From Bigelowiella natans CCMP2755 (lineage: Eukaryota; Cercozoa; Chlorarachniophyceae): a stretch of DNA of 37,965 nt. The DNA is taken from NCBI GenBank assembly GCA_000320545.1, contig ADNK01000420.1, positions 1 through 37,965 of the forward strand, read 5' to 3'. The translations under genes were made by a program, and so were the position numbers. Below are positions 23,877 through 33,955 of this stretch, piece after piece. The number at the start of each line of letters is the position of its first letter. Position 1 is the stretch's first letter. The notes under the pieces were generated by a model that saw only the letters and a program-made list of their open reading frames with translations, made no database searches and was not told the DNA's origin.

Positions 23877-26038
23877 AGCACTCGGGCGATACGATACACA
23901 GTCGAGAGGCATTGCAATGTTGAGAAGTGTGGGAATAACACGCAGTATATTCTATCAGAACAAACAGGATCATCAACTCCCAATCTGACATGAAGAATTC
24001 ACATCTATCTCGTGCAACAACTCTGCTGCTGCTGCTATATACTGATTACCTTCGAATCCAATCCCTTGCAGCTTGCTTTGGGATGTTGAGGTTGGCGAGT
24101 ACAACTGTACCCGCATCAGTTAATACTGCGCAAAGCTCACCAGCTAAAGGAACCAAAAAACAACGAAACCGTCAAGGACTTGCGGGGGATTCATTCTGAG
24201 CATCAGGAATGAAGCGCGAACAACACCGATGACTTCTGGTACATCATTTGCCATGCTCGCGCGACGATAAATAGCCACCAAAAACAGGGAACGATGAGGA
24301 AGCCAAATAGCATATTATGGGAGGAAGGATAAGGAAAGGGGTGGAGGAATGAGTATTAGTGGTAGTAGCAGCAGCAGCAGTAATAGTAGTAGTATTAGGA
24401 GGCAGGGGCACAGTTGTAAGCACAACCTCTCCTCGTCTTCTCATTGATGGTTGATGGCGAAGATCCCAAATCAGAGTTGATGCCCTGTGATAGTAGAGAG
24501 TGCTCCAGGCGGTAGACGTTCAACCGATGCTTGCTCAGAATCCATTCCTCCAGCGCTAAAGTAATAAACAAATGTAGAAGAAGAAGAAGAAGAAGAAGAA
24601 GAGGACAGTGCCAGAAGGGTTTGACAAGATCATAGACATAAGCTAGTAATAGAAATATATACAGGGTGATACATATGATTTATGTTTGAATTATAAATTA
24701 CCTAACCCAACTTTATGCGCGAAGGCTTCATCGGAGGATACTATCATCACGGTAATGCCTGATACAACATTTGTAACCATTTTCACGTGGAAAATAGAAG
24801 AAGCGAAATGTCCAATCTATTGTCCTTCTTCGCGGCAAAATCTCGGCCATATCCTGTTACTCTCTCAGCGAGTCAAGGATGTGAGGAATTTCATATCACT
24901 ATTACGATTACTCAAGGTAATCACTTTATTCGTAACAAAACGGTGAAAATGACTAAAAATATTTTCTTAAATATCATAGAAGTATCGATGATTTTGGTGA
25001 ATGGAATCGTCATCATCGTTGTTCTCCACTCCTCGTTGCGGGAAAAGAACTAAATACTTGAACATCTTACTCAGTCATTCACCTTTCTGGGCTATGTACG
25101 CAAATCTTTTTTCACGTGACACACCGTCGTTGTGCCCGATTGCCACCTGCTCCACAAAGACGTGATGATGACGAAAACACAATAGTGACGTCATCATAAT
25201 CACACGGTGCTAATGCACGTAAGATTGTCGCAAGAGGGGAGAAAGCAGAGTAGCACGGTGCAAAGGGAGTGGGATCAATGATAAAGGGAAAGAGGATGAG
25301 CTCGAAAAGAGAATCTGCTTCTTTTGCCAGTCATACCGGTGTTGGCAGCGGTCGTTCCTGATTCTCCTTTGCGAATTCGTACAGGTAGTTTTCCGCTTTA
25401 TGAATACTATTACTGATAGCGTTTCTTAGGCTGTGCGCATCGAAGGACCCGATTCGGCTAACAACTGAGTGATCGGTTAAAGTCACTCCCCCACCCGTCC
25501 CACCGGTATCACTGCTTTCCGTCTTTGTCGTAGATGTGCGCACAAGCGGGGAGGGGGAGGAGGAGGAGGGCGCGTCGCCATCGCTGTTGGAATTGTCATC
25601 GCCATGGAGAGCATGGTTTTGTGATTTGTGGGTGGTGATGGATGATATAGCATCGAAGAGACCAGTACTCTTGCCTCCTACTCCTTCTCCTCCCTGAGCA
25701 TCATCTTCTTTCTTCGCAGTGAAGAGGAGGTAGCACAACACCCCGCATATGGCAAGTGCCAGGAGTAGCTTTGTAAGAAAAGAGAAGCCTAAAGATTGAG
25801 AGCAAGGGAAGGGGGGGAGGGAATTCTCATTGGAAGCAGTAAGACGCCTAATTCTCAAAAATACCTGATCTTCTCGCTTTGCCCCCATGAGATTTAGCCT
25901 TAGCGGGAAGAAGAGGGAGGAGGAGGGGGGAGCTTAGATTTGTAGCCACGGGAATAGTGAGAAGTATATAATACGTACCTCGCCCTCTTCCATCGAGCGC
26001 AGACTGGCAACATCGACAGATCTGAGAAAGAGACTCAT
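12402..26038 (-). CDS. Membrane-anchored APS kinase-like / ATP sulfurylase / inorganic pyrophosphatase fusion
   Basis: One 46-exon gene of 13.6 kb with 4266 nt of coding sequence (about 1421 aa); every junction keeps phase. Order: N-terminal anchor (residues 1-182), APS-kinase-like domain (183-372), linker, ATP sulfurylase (about 413-853), family I soluble pyrophosphatase (about 854-1142) and a low-complexity Ser/Lys-rich tail (to 1421). ATP sulfurylase makes APS and PPi from ATP and sulfate. APS kinase would phosphorylate APS to PAPS, and pyrophosphatase would pull the first step forward. The start is the ATG at 26036-26038, in frame with the first exon; an upstream exon is possible because CTCTTTCTCAG follows it. 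The kinase-like domain looks inactive and the sulfurylase lacks two conserved segments in my model, so this may be a derived paralogue. Domain identity is secure; a few exon edges (exons 11-13, 22-23, 42) are less certain. Exons are given in the sub-entries. Confidence 0.88.
13311..13730 (-). repeat. Coding GAA/TTC microsatellites giving Ser runs
   Basis: Two trinucleotide tracts (about 13356-13395 and 13628-13669) lie inside an exon and are read on the minus strand as Ser codons. A change in repeat number would change the length of the Ser run without breaking the frame. Confidence 0.7.
14877..14918. repeat. GGA microsatellite
   Basis: A GGA tract inside the intron between exons 39 and 40 of the fusion gene. 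On the minus strand it reads as a TCC-rich pyrimidine stretch. Confidence 0.85.
15635..15752. repeat. TC and CCT/TCC microsatellites
   Basis: A TC tract (about 15638-15678) and a TCC-rich tract (about 15702-15752) fill much of the intron between exons 36 and 37 of the fusion gene. Confidence 0.85.
16559..16702. repeat. GA and GAT microsatellites
   Basis: A long GA tract (16559-16610) and a GAT tract (about 16673-16702) lie in the intron between exons 33 and 34 of the fusion gene. Confidence 0.9.
18535..18710. repeat. TA and GGA microsatellites flanking exon 28
   Basis: A TA tract (about 18535-18573) begins a few bases beyond the exon 28 donor, and a GGA tract (about 18661-18709) lies on its acceptor side. 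The 52-nt exon is thus squeezed between two repeats. Confidence 0.9.
20041..20090. repeat. GA microsatellite
   Basis: A GA tract inside the short intron between exons 21 and 22 of the fusion gene (intron 20024-20135). Confidence 0.9.
20285..20371. repeat. GAT tract, poly-G and TAG tract
   Basis: Three adjacent simple repeats (GAT, a poly-G run at about 20317-20335, then TAG) lie in the intron between exons 20 and 21 of the fusion gene. A further TAG array with interruptions is at 20608-20673 in the next upstream intron. Confidence 0.9.
23240..26038 (-). other. Fusion gene exons 1-10: membrane anchor and degenerate APS-kinase domain
   Basis: Exons: 25979-26038, 25865-25898, 25337-25788, 25083-25146, 24702-24758, 24427-24555, 24050-24143, 23770-23803, 23499-23648, 23240-23281. 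The first three give a basic N-terminus (KARR) and one hydrophobic helix at about residues 34-56, then a polar Ser-rich linker. The rest follow APS kinase colinearly: NDGVSREKR and AQKGITV at the front, [50 protein letters not shown], then [12 protein letters not shown] and DKAAEQAA at the end. The P-loop position reads [12 protein letters not shown] instead of the family's GLSGxGKST, and LDGD reads LEHS. So fold similarity is clear but nucleotide-binding residues are missing. A short Ser run interrupts the domain in exon 9, encoded by a trinucleotide repeat. Confidence 0.85.
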
Positions 26039-26765
26039 TGTGAATTGTTTGCCATCAAGTGTAGCATTCCCGCGATGGACGTCAATACTTGTTTTTCGGG
26101 GGACTAGAAAGGCTTCATTGGTTTGGAGTAATTACTCTCTCTCTCTACCACCTCTTCTTCTGCGAGGCTCTCTGCATTGAATGGCCTGGAGCAGCTCCAA
26201 GGAGCGTGTTTCTTCACTGCTGGGTTTTGAGGCCTACAGGCAGGCGACGGGGTCGATCGAGCAGCAGCAGCCACTGAAATGGAAACCGGCGGTCACTTTC
26301 GAAGAGAATACGTTTTACGTCTATTTTTTGTGCGGAATATATCTAAGATATCACTGACCAACCTCACTTGTGTGATGATCAAAACAGTAGCGCGGAAGAG
26401 CGACGGGAGGCTGTGGATCAGTGACCAACTTCTTCTCGAGCAGGACACTGATAAAAAATGAACAGGCGATTTTTGTCATATATGGTGTTGGTTTTCGTAT
26501 GACGACAATAAAATTTCGTGTCGTCATATAAATTAGAACGGAGTTCGCATTCTTCGTACACCACATCCAATCCGCGGGAAATGGCGGAGAGCAGCCGCGG
26601 TGAGCCTGATCTTGAATCAATCCCTAGGCTTTTCAAATCTTGCATGCTTTCGCCCCTCGTCGCGTTCCCATGTCATTTTTGTGCCTCCTGGCCTAGGCAA
26701 CGTGGGACAGATTTCAGTATCAACATCCACCTAGAAATCAATCTCAACGGCATCCTAACAAAAAA
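26039..26765. promoter_or_regulatory. Divergent promoter region between the fusion gene and NUP85
   Basis: About 730 bp separate the start of the fusion gene (-) from the NUP85 start (+). Both promoters must lie here or within the 5' UTRs. I see no clear TATA box or other named motif, so the call is from gene orientation only. The short open frames inside are not convincing. Confidence 0.4.
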
Positions 26766-29217
26766 ATGTCTGCAATTGTTATGGTATCAGTAGACCAAAA
26801 GGAGGAGTTGGAGGAGGGGCAAATAAATGACCAAAGGAGAGATCCCGAAATTTTCAAAACAAGCGCTCCCTTACACGCAACTTGGGGCTATGGAAACGAG
26901 ATTTTGTTGCATGGTAAGATACAGGACCGCAGCAATTCGAGAAGAAGGAAGGCGCGCGGAAACGGCAGCATATATCCCAGAAAACTAGAACGTGAGGTTG
27001 GTCAGAGTTGTAAAGTTGAAGGACTTCGGCCACTTCTCCTCGGATGGCACAGCATATTTTCAGACACCCAGAAAAGTCGTAGGCATGCAGACCAAAAGAA
27101 AATGGGCTTGAATAGCATCGCTGAGAGCAGTAGAAATTATCGTTCTGAACTTCAGAGCTTCATCGAGAAACGTTGCAGATTAGATAATAGGCCGGGTGGT
27201 GACGAAGAAAAGGCTCAAATAATCTTGGCGAATATACACATAATATGGCATCTCATCGAAATTTTCTATCTCGATGTGCATAGCAACGTCACTGGCCAAA
27301 TGCTGGGCTGGTTGCATCAGTCATCACCTGAGCAAGATGACGACTTTGATGGTGATATGAAAGAAGGCGACGCTAACTGGTGGCGGCGGGTCGGAGAAAA
27401 GGTTCTTCAAGGGAGAATACCAGCTGCAGTTGACATGCTGATGAATTATGCAGCTTTAGAGAGCATGATGGAAGAGAGGGACGAGCTCATTCAGCTCTTA
27501 GAGAGTAACCCGTGTATGGTAGGTGATAATAGAGACACTGCCGATTTCATCGAGGATTATAATGCATGGAAAAAGGCTGTTGAATCATGGATGAGGAAGC
27601 AGGCCGAACACCTAGATGGCGGGATCTTAGAAAAGATGGTGGACATCGCTGAAATCCTTCTTGGAGACCCGCATACCCTTTACTCTTACTCTACAAACGA
27701 TCACGAATTCTTCGTCGCTCACTTATTATATCAAACGCCGGAAATTGGGCGTGATGACTTACAGGTGGTGGCCAGCAACTGCTATTCTGTGGAGTACAAG
27801 CGGACATACGGGGAGGAGGGAAACCAGGAAGAGCAGGGGCTGCTACAGAAATGCATCATCGAGATCATCCGAGGAAACCTGTACGACGCAATAATGATTT
27901 GCTTGCAGATCTTTGACTCGCCATGGTTCATCGCCCACCTCGTAGATTTATTGCATCATGCAGGCTGCTTAAGGGAGACGCTTCCATTCGATGATGATAA
28001 GAGCATCAGGCAGTTTTGCCTCTTGGAGTATGGCAGGGGACTGATCAGCGATCCTTCTATTTGGCACCTGAGCCTTGCATACTTCTCCGAGTGTGGGGTA
28101 AGAGGCCGCGCACACGTGAGAGGGCTGCTAGAGTCCCAGCCGATCCCGTCCATTCGTGTGGCGAATAAGCTCATGAACCTCTGTCGCAAGTACAAGATCC
28201 CCCAGGATCTCATGACCATTATCATCAACCGTATGGGGTTCAGGGCAATGAAGCAAGGGAGGTTGGGAGAGGCGATTATGTGGTTCGCCAGGTCAGAGGA
28301 GGAGGAGCTACTATTGAGGCTTGCAACTCGCTCAGCCGTGCAGATGTTAAGGAGGAGGGAGGCCGGAGATGAGGGTCTTTATAATTCTCCAATATCGATT
28401 GCCATGCCGTCTGATGAGAAAAGCCCTGTTGGATCTGCTGTCGTGCTCGTGGAGACCGTGCGCGATTTCAGTAAACTCCGAGCTTCGATTGAAACACTGG
28501 TGGAAACATTGCTGCAGAAGGAAGCTAAGGACAAGATTCAGATGGGCAACAAGAACAATTCCCAACCTAGGAGTGATAGTGAGCAGAGAGGTGCAATCGT
28601 TAAGAAACTTGCAAAATTACAGGCAGAGGCTATATCTTCTACGTTGAAGCTACTCAAAAAGGGGGTTGGCAGCAATGAATGCCAACTTCTAATTCTATTC
28701 GAGTGTGCGCGCATCGTTGACTATGGGAAGTTCCATAACATAAGCATTGTATCTTCTCCAAAGGATATCATGACTCTCATGTCGCACCTGGAAGGGCTCT
28801 CCTCAAAGCCTAATGTGAATGCCAAAAACGGCAAATGTGAAGATGATAAGGTCGTTGGATCATCATCAATCTGACCTAGTGTTTTACCTTGCATCGTTGA
28901 TTCCTCCTTACTTCATTCAGCAGTCATACTTCACCCTTACAATCTGATCGTTGGTTCCTCTGTATCTTAGAAATTTGCGGCCATGAGAATGGCCTTATCC
29001 AAAGGAGTTGCCAGGGCTGTTGTTCTGGACGCGAAGAGGCGCAGAAACGAGCCCGGTGGAGAGGAGAATCATCAGGTAAGGCGCAAACTGGCTGCCGCCA
29101 AAATGTTCGTTTTCCCGAAATCAAAGTAACCTCTCATGACTCTTGTCTTTTCTACAGCCACGAAGAATCATCATGGCACCAGACTTGCAAAAGTTTGCAA
29201 ATTTAGATCGGATATGA
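26766..29217 (+). CDS. NUP85: Nucleoporin NUP85 (Y-complex subunit)
   Basis: A single 2085-nt exon (26766-28850) is followed by two small exons (28971-29075 and 29158-29217), all in phase 0, giving about 749 aa. The protein is almost wholly alpha-helical. It matches NUP85 best in the central-to-C-terminal part: SIWHLSLAYFSECG, a conserved LLESQPIPS segment, ANKLMNLCRKYKI and GRLGEAIMWFARS, matching the ACE1 scaffold region seen in vertebrate and fungal NUP85. In the nuclear pore Y-complex this subunit binds SEH1 and helps build the outer ring. The ATG at 26766 is the first in the long frame. If the intron at 28851 (donor GTCGTT, weak) is not used, the protein stops at 28874 with 702 aa. The core lacks introns, unlike its neighbours. 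Confidence 0.85.
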
Positions 29218-30136
29218 TCGTTCACGTACGAATTTGTAGTTTGCAGTATCAGCTATGGGGTAGCAGCATCGCTGACAATACCTGCAGTAGTGTGTGTAGA
29301 TATTTGGGGACGAGAGGATCAGCAAGTTTCTCTGCTCAATATCACGGGCCTTGTGACCCCATTTGCACAAAGTGATGCTCCCTGCTGCTTCTTGCTTTCT
29401 GGGAAAAAATCTTATCCAAAAATAGAGATTACAAAAAATTATAATAATCAGTGAGTTGGATCATATACGTAGTTGCTGAAATTGGCTTATTTCGTACGTC
29501 GTATGAGCCTCCATGATGACAATTGCTTGCGCAAAAATACATTCCACTGGGGAGCTTCATTTTTCAATTTTAGCGCGCACAACGCCCAACTGCTTTATAC
29601 CTTGCTAGCTTGGTAAGCGACAATAACAGCGCAAGATCTACTGCGACTGCTTCACTCATGACCATGCGTAGCTAGGTAGGGATATCATTGCGCATGTCAC
29701 GTGCGTCTGCTAGAATGTCTCACACATTCTAGACATAGCAAGCATGCGCGCACGTCTGCATTGTCTAGTCGTTGTGTGCATGCACAGCTATACGTACGAC
29801 ACTGCTAGAACACATGATGAGGATTGGCCGCCATTGAACAAATTTAATTAATTTGCATTGATCGATTGCATCCGTCATATACGTCTAGATGTATCGTGTC
29901 GCGTTGTCTCTAGATGGTGCTCGCTGCGATGCGGAGTCTGAACTTCATCACACATACACATGTGTGAAGTTGGCAGTTGCCGGGAGCGCTAGCTAGAGCG
30001 TACACGTACATCGTAGTAGTGTACGTAGTGGCAATTTAGTGCTTGCATGCAATTCATTGCTCTAATTTTGCACACACATAATATGCATATATAATTTATA
30101 TGTATTCTATGCACTGATGTGTACATATGCGTATAT

Positions 30137-30173
<37 letters not shown>

Positions 30174-30432
30174 AGTATGTGTGTGTATGTTTGTGTGTGT
30201 ATCATGGCCACACGCCAGGTGAATAAATCGCCCGAATGCCCAACGATACAATGTACATTATAATTGTTTAATTATGTTGGTGTTAGCTAGAACTAAAAGA
30301 CCAAGTAATTCTTAAAAATACCATTTTGTATAATATCGTGTTCATCGTCACACTGTGTATCTATATGAGTGTTCTTTTATTAATTTGATGACCTCATGGA
30401 AATTAATCCCCCTTCCCCTTCCACAGAGAAAT

Positions 30433-30486
<54 letters not shown>

Positions 30487-30588
30487 TAAATATATATATA
30501 TATATATATATATATTCATGATGAAGGCGATGCACGTTTTTGAAATAATAACACGTGTTGTGCGTGTGAATGTGTGTAAACGTGTGTA

Positions 30589-30634
<46 letters not shown>

Positions 30635-31759
30635 ATATGCAGTTACATGTAATTTCTGAATTTCTGGGTTTTACAGTGACCATGATAACCACCAACTTTA
30701 CATCATGCGTGATAACTACATGTCACAAATGATGCCAGAATCATCTTCATTGACTAATAGATGTCTTAGTTATGCTATACTTGCCCTCATTTCAAAGTGA
30801 TAAGCTCTAAGAATTAACCCACACACCAATCTAAAAAGGTGTGTACGCACTATATCTTTCTTTAAACAGAATGAAGAATAAGCATAGCATACGGTACTGA
30901 CTCCACCGCAAGAATTTTAAAGGCCAAGCTTCGTGCGGCGCCAGTGACGACGTTTAGCATTGTACCTGATATCACACACTATAAACACCACAATCTCTGC
31001 TAGCATGTAAAAATCGACTATACCTGATTGTGTTTCCGGTACGGAGACGAATCCATTGCGGGATAGGTCTGTTCTGTTTTTGCTTCTTCGCTAAAATGCG
31101 TTTAACTCTGAGTGTCTTTTGGGAAGGCTGCCAAAAAAAGTAGGGTTAGAGGGTTGTACAAATCAAGATCGTGGGGGTGGACAACCATGGCAGGCGCGCA
31201 ACAATTCTCCTTTTCTCCGAAGAATCGAAGCTTATAATTTGTCGGCGAATTCGTCATTCGTTTCTCTCCAGAGATCATCCAGATATCCAGCCAAACCGGC
31301 CTAATTTCCACCGAAACCCTGGCGCCCCCTACGACTGCGACATCACCTTCAACTACAATTAAAATTCTCCATATATGAAGACGCCGGTAATAAATAGCCT
31401 TCTATTTTGATTTGATTTTGAAGAAACACACTTCAGATCTTATTTGTGCTTCCTTCAAGAACTTTCCATCTGTGAGCAAACTTTTCATACAAATGTACGA
31501 TATTATTATGATAAATAATTTCCCCACTGTCATTTCTGTGCGCCTTTGTTAACCGGGTCCTTCAATTGTTCAAAAATTATTGCAATAATATATCGGGAAT
31601 ACTTCTATTTAGAATTGTCAGGATACCTAAAGCAAGGAAGGAAGCGAAAAGAAGAAGAACCGATTTTGTCGAAGAAGCTGCAACTGTTAAATCTGCCCCC
31701 TCCACCCCCTCTCGAAGCAACAAACGAGGTAATTCCTGGGAAACGTCAGGATCTTCACC
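29218..31759. other. Spacer with palindrome-rich island and microsatellites
   Basis: No gene is supported over 2.5 kb. About 29560-30060 is an island of CTAG, GCTAGC and CATGC words. It holds a 9-bp perfect inverted repeat (29710-29718 / 29724-29732), an imperfect hairpin at 29941-29971, and ACGTCTAGATGT at 29881-29892. After it come TA tracts (30139-30170, 30490-30513, 30592-30629) and a GA tract (30427-30481). The last few hundred bases before 31760 are probably 5' UTR and promoter of the Rab gene. Confidence 0.6.
29710..29732. repeat. 9-bp inverted repeat (potential hairpin)
   Basis: CTAGAATGT at 29710-29718 and its exact reverse complement ACATTCTAG at 29724-29732 are separated by five bases. 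The arms lie inside the palindrome-rich island and are not a typical rho-independent terminator, which would not apply here anyway. Confidence 0.75.
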
Positions 31760-33143
31760 ATGTCAAATAAGCGCGAGAGATATGTCGTTCGGCTACTGAT
31801 GCTGGGGGACTCTGGTGCCGGCAAGTCGACGTTGTTGCTGCGGTATGTTCAGGTATGGTTCATCAGGCCCATTGCTATCGTTATTTTCCTGTGTAGAATT
31901 ATTTATCATGCATTCTTTCACAAACAGGATGGGTTTGAGAGCGAACACATGCCCACAATTGGCATAGATTTTCGGCTTAAAAATATCGAATTGGACGGAA
32001 AGAAGATCAAAGTGCAGGTGTGGGACACAGCCGGGCAGGAACGCTTCCGGTAAAGCTTTGCTACAAGTCAAAAGAACTATTCTGGATGATCTTATGTACT
32101 CATGTGTTGATACCGGCACTTTGTTCGTGCTGTATGTATTTATCTAGAGATAACCAATCTAAAATCAAATCATTTACATATGTTCTTCCCTGGGCTCCTC
32201 CATTCTCTGCAAAATGACTCTCCTGTCACATAGAACCATCACACACAGTAAGTAAAATGAGTAAAGAAATCGCCCCACTTTTATTTGCATTTAGTTGAAA
32301 TATTGAATAATTGTTACGTGGTGTTCTAATTGTTCTTCAGACTACTACAGAGGGGCACATGGAATACTGCTACTTTATGACGTGACAAAGCAGCCAACAT
32401 TTCTCAGTAAGCACACAACAACTTCACAAATCTCTCAATACTCAATTGCTTTGATACTGCTACGCACTCATTCACTCACCAATAACTCCATCCAACACTT
32501 CGCTGAGAGAGTATTACCGTCGGCATTCCATTGATGCGTATGAGTGACCTCGCCAGAAGTGGTTGAATTAGTTGCAAAATCATTGATCCTCAGATATTCG
32601 AAAATGGATCCAAGATGTCAGAGCATACGCGGAGCAGAACGTAATATAACCGGAAGAATACAATACTGCCAATGATTATATGGGAGGGAATAGAATATGC
32701 TCGTAACATTCTCAAGGATTTATGATGATAATTATTGTGTCGCGAGCACTCGCCCATTGGCATTGTTACAGGACAAAATTATCAGTATTTTCGTTTTCCT
32801 TGAGGAGTGCAGGATCAAGATTCTACACTTATATTTCACCATTCTGTACACATTGCAACGATGAGGAAGAAGTTATGGACGGCCATGACAAAACTCGTTG
32901 GCGTTCAGTAGACTGTTATGTTACATGATACAAAACGACGATTTAAATCGTCTCTTTGTTGGGAGAATATCTAATGTTGTTGTCTTTCAACCTTAGGTCA
33001 ATCTTGTGCTGATAGGGAACAAGTGTGACTTAATTCAGAAGAAGGTTGTAATTGTAGCAGTGGTAGTAATATTGGCCTCAAAGCCCGACCTTCTCTATAT
33101 TAGTTATATAAATAATATATAAATGATGTATAAATAATATATG

Positions 33144-33195
<52 letters not shown>

Positions 33196-33251
33196 TAAAG
33201 GCATGTATTATTATGTAAAAATTTTATATTAAATTCTATATTTAATATATA

Positions 33252-33299
<48 letters not shown>

Positions 33300-33315
33300 A
33301 TATTATTTAGACATA

Positions 33316-33354
<39 letters not shown>

Positions 33355-33955
33355 AAAGGTTGTATCCACGGAGCAAGCTGAGGAGTTAGCAAACGAGTAA
33401 ATTCTCCTTATCATCTATCATCATAATAATGTCGAAAGAGTGGGCAAAAAATCCACACAGCTCAATCTAAAACTCATTTTGTTCTCTCGATGTTTGGTGT
33501 TGTGTAAATCCCCTTTAGATACGGGATCCAATTCTTTGAAACCTCGGCTAAGGTCTTTCGAGTGAAGATGACTCATAAAATAACTCATAGAGAATACTAC
33601 CACCAACGATTGATAATCTACTTTGGGAGTGATTGATTCCTACCCTCTCCCTCCACCACTTTCAACCTAAAAAACCACCATGCAGCGCTGATTCTGCTCG
33701 ATATCGATTCTCAGGAAGACACGAATGTGACGAAGGCATTTGATTCTCTCATTAAGACTATATGCAATCGAAAGTTTAAAGGTAGTTACGATATTTCGGA
33801 AGAGGATACGCTTGGAATAGCACCAAAAACGACAAAACTGAATTACGTTTGTGTTCTCCACTTGTTTTGTAGACAAGGCTATGTTGGAGTCAAAAAATGG
33901 CGGAAGCGCACCCCTCTCGAAACCACGGGGCATGAAGGAAAAAAAGTGTTGCTGA
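31760..33955 (+). CDS. Rab-family small GTPase
   Basis: Ten exons: 31760-31852, 31928-32049, 32234-32247, 32341-32406, 32594-32640, 32997-33044, 33359-33396, 33519-33552, 33715-33781, 33873-33955. They give 203 aa, the normal Rab length. All G motifs are present: GDSGAGKST (16-24), switch-I Thr in PTIGIDF (41), WDTAGQE (63-69, Gln68 kept), GNKCD (121-125) and ETSAK (150-154). The protein ends in Lys-Lys-Cys-Cys, the double-Cys geranylgeranylation signal, so it should cycle between membrane and cytosol. TIGIDF, the ELDGK strand and YYRGAHGI place it near the Rab1/Rab8 group; I cannot name the subfamily. Exon 3 is only 14 nt. The intron 33045-33358 is inflated by TA and GT repeats. Confidence 0.93.
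32234..32247 (+). other. 14-nt microexon of the Rab gene
   Basis: The bases AACCATCACACACA lie between an AG (after CACAT) and a GTAAGT donor. They join CG| and |AC to give RTITHNYYRG, exactly the conserved Rab sequence. Skipping it would shift the frame, so it must be spliced in. Confidence 0.88.
33142..33352. repeat. TA and GT microsatellites in a Rab intron
   Basis: Two TA tracts (about 33150-33192 and 33257-33292) and a GT tract (about 33319-33350) lie in the intron just upstream of Rab exon 7. The acceptor AG (33357-33358) follows the GT tract by only a few bases. Confidence 0.9.

Noticed and set aside
25331-25888. 185-codon frame starting at the ATG at 25888 as the first exon of the fusion gene
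   Set aside because: Splitting it (exon 25865-25898, intron, exon 25337-25788) matches splice signals and phase and links to a further upstream exon at 25979-26038, so the uninterrupted frame is probably fortuitous.
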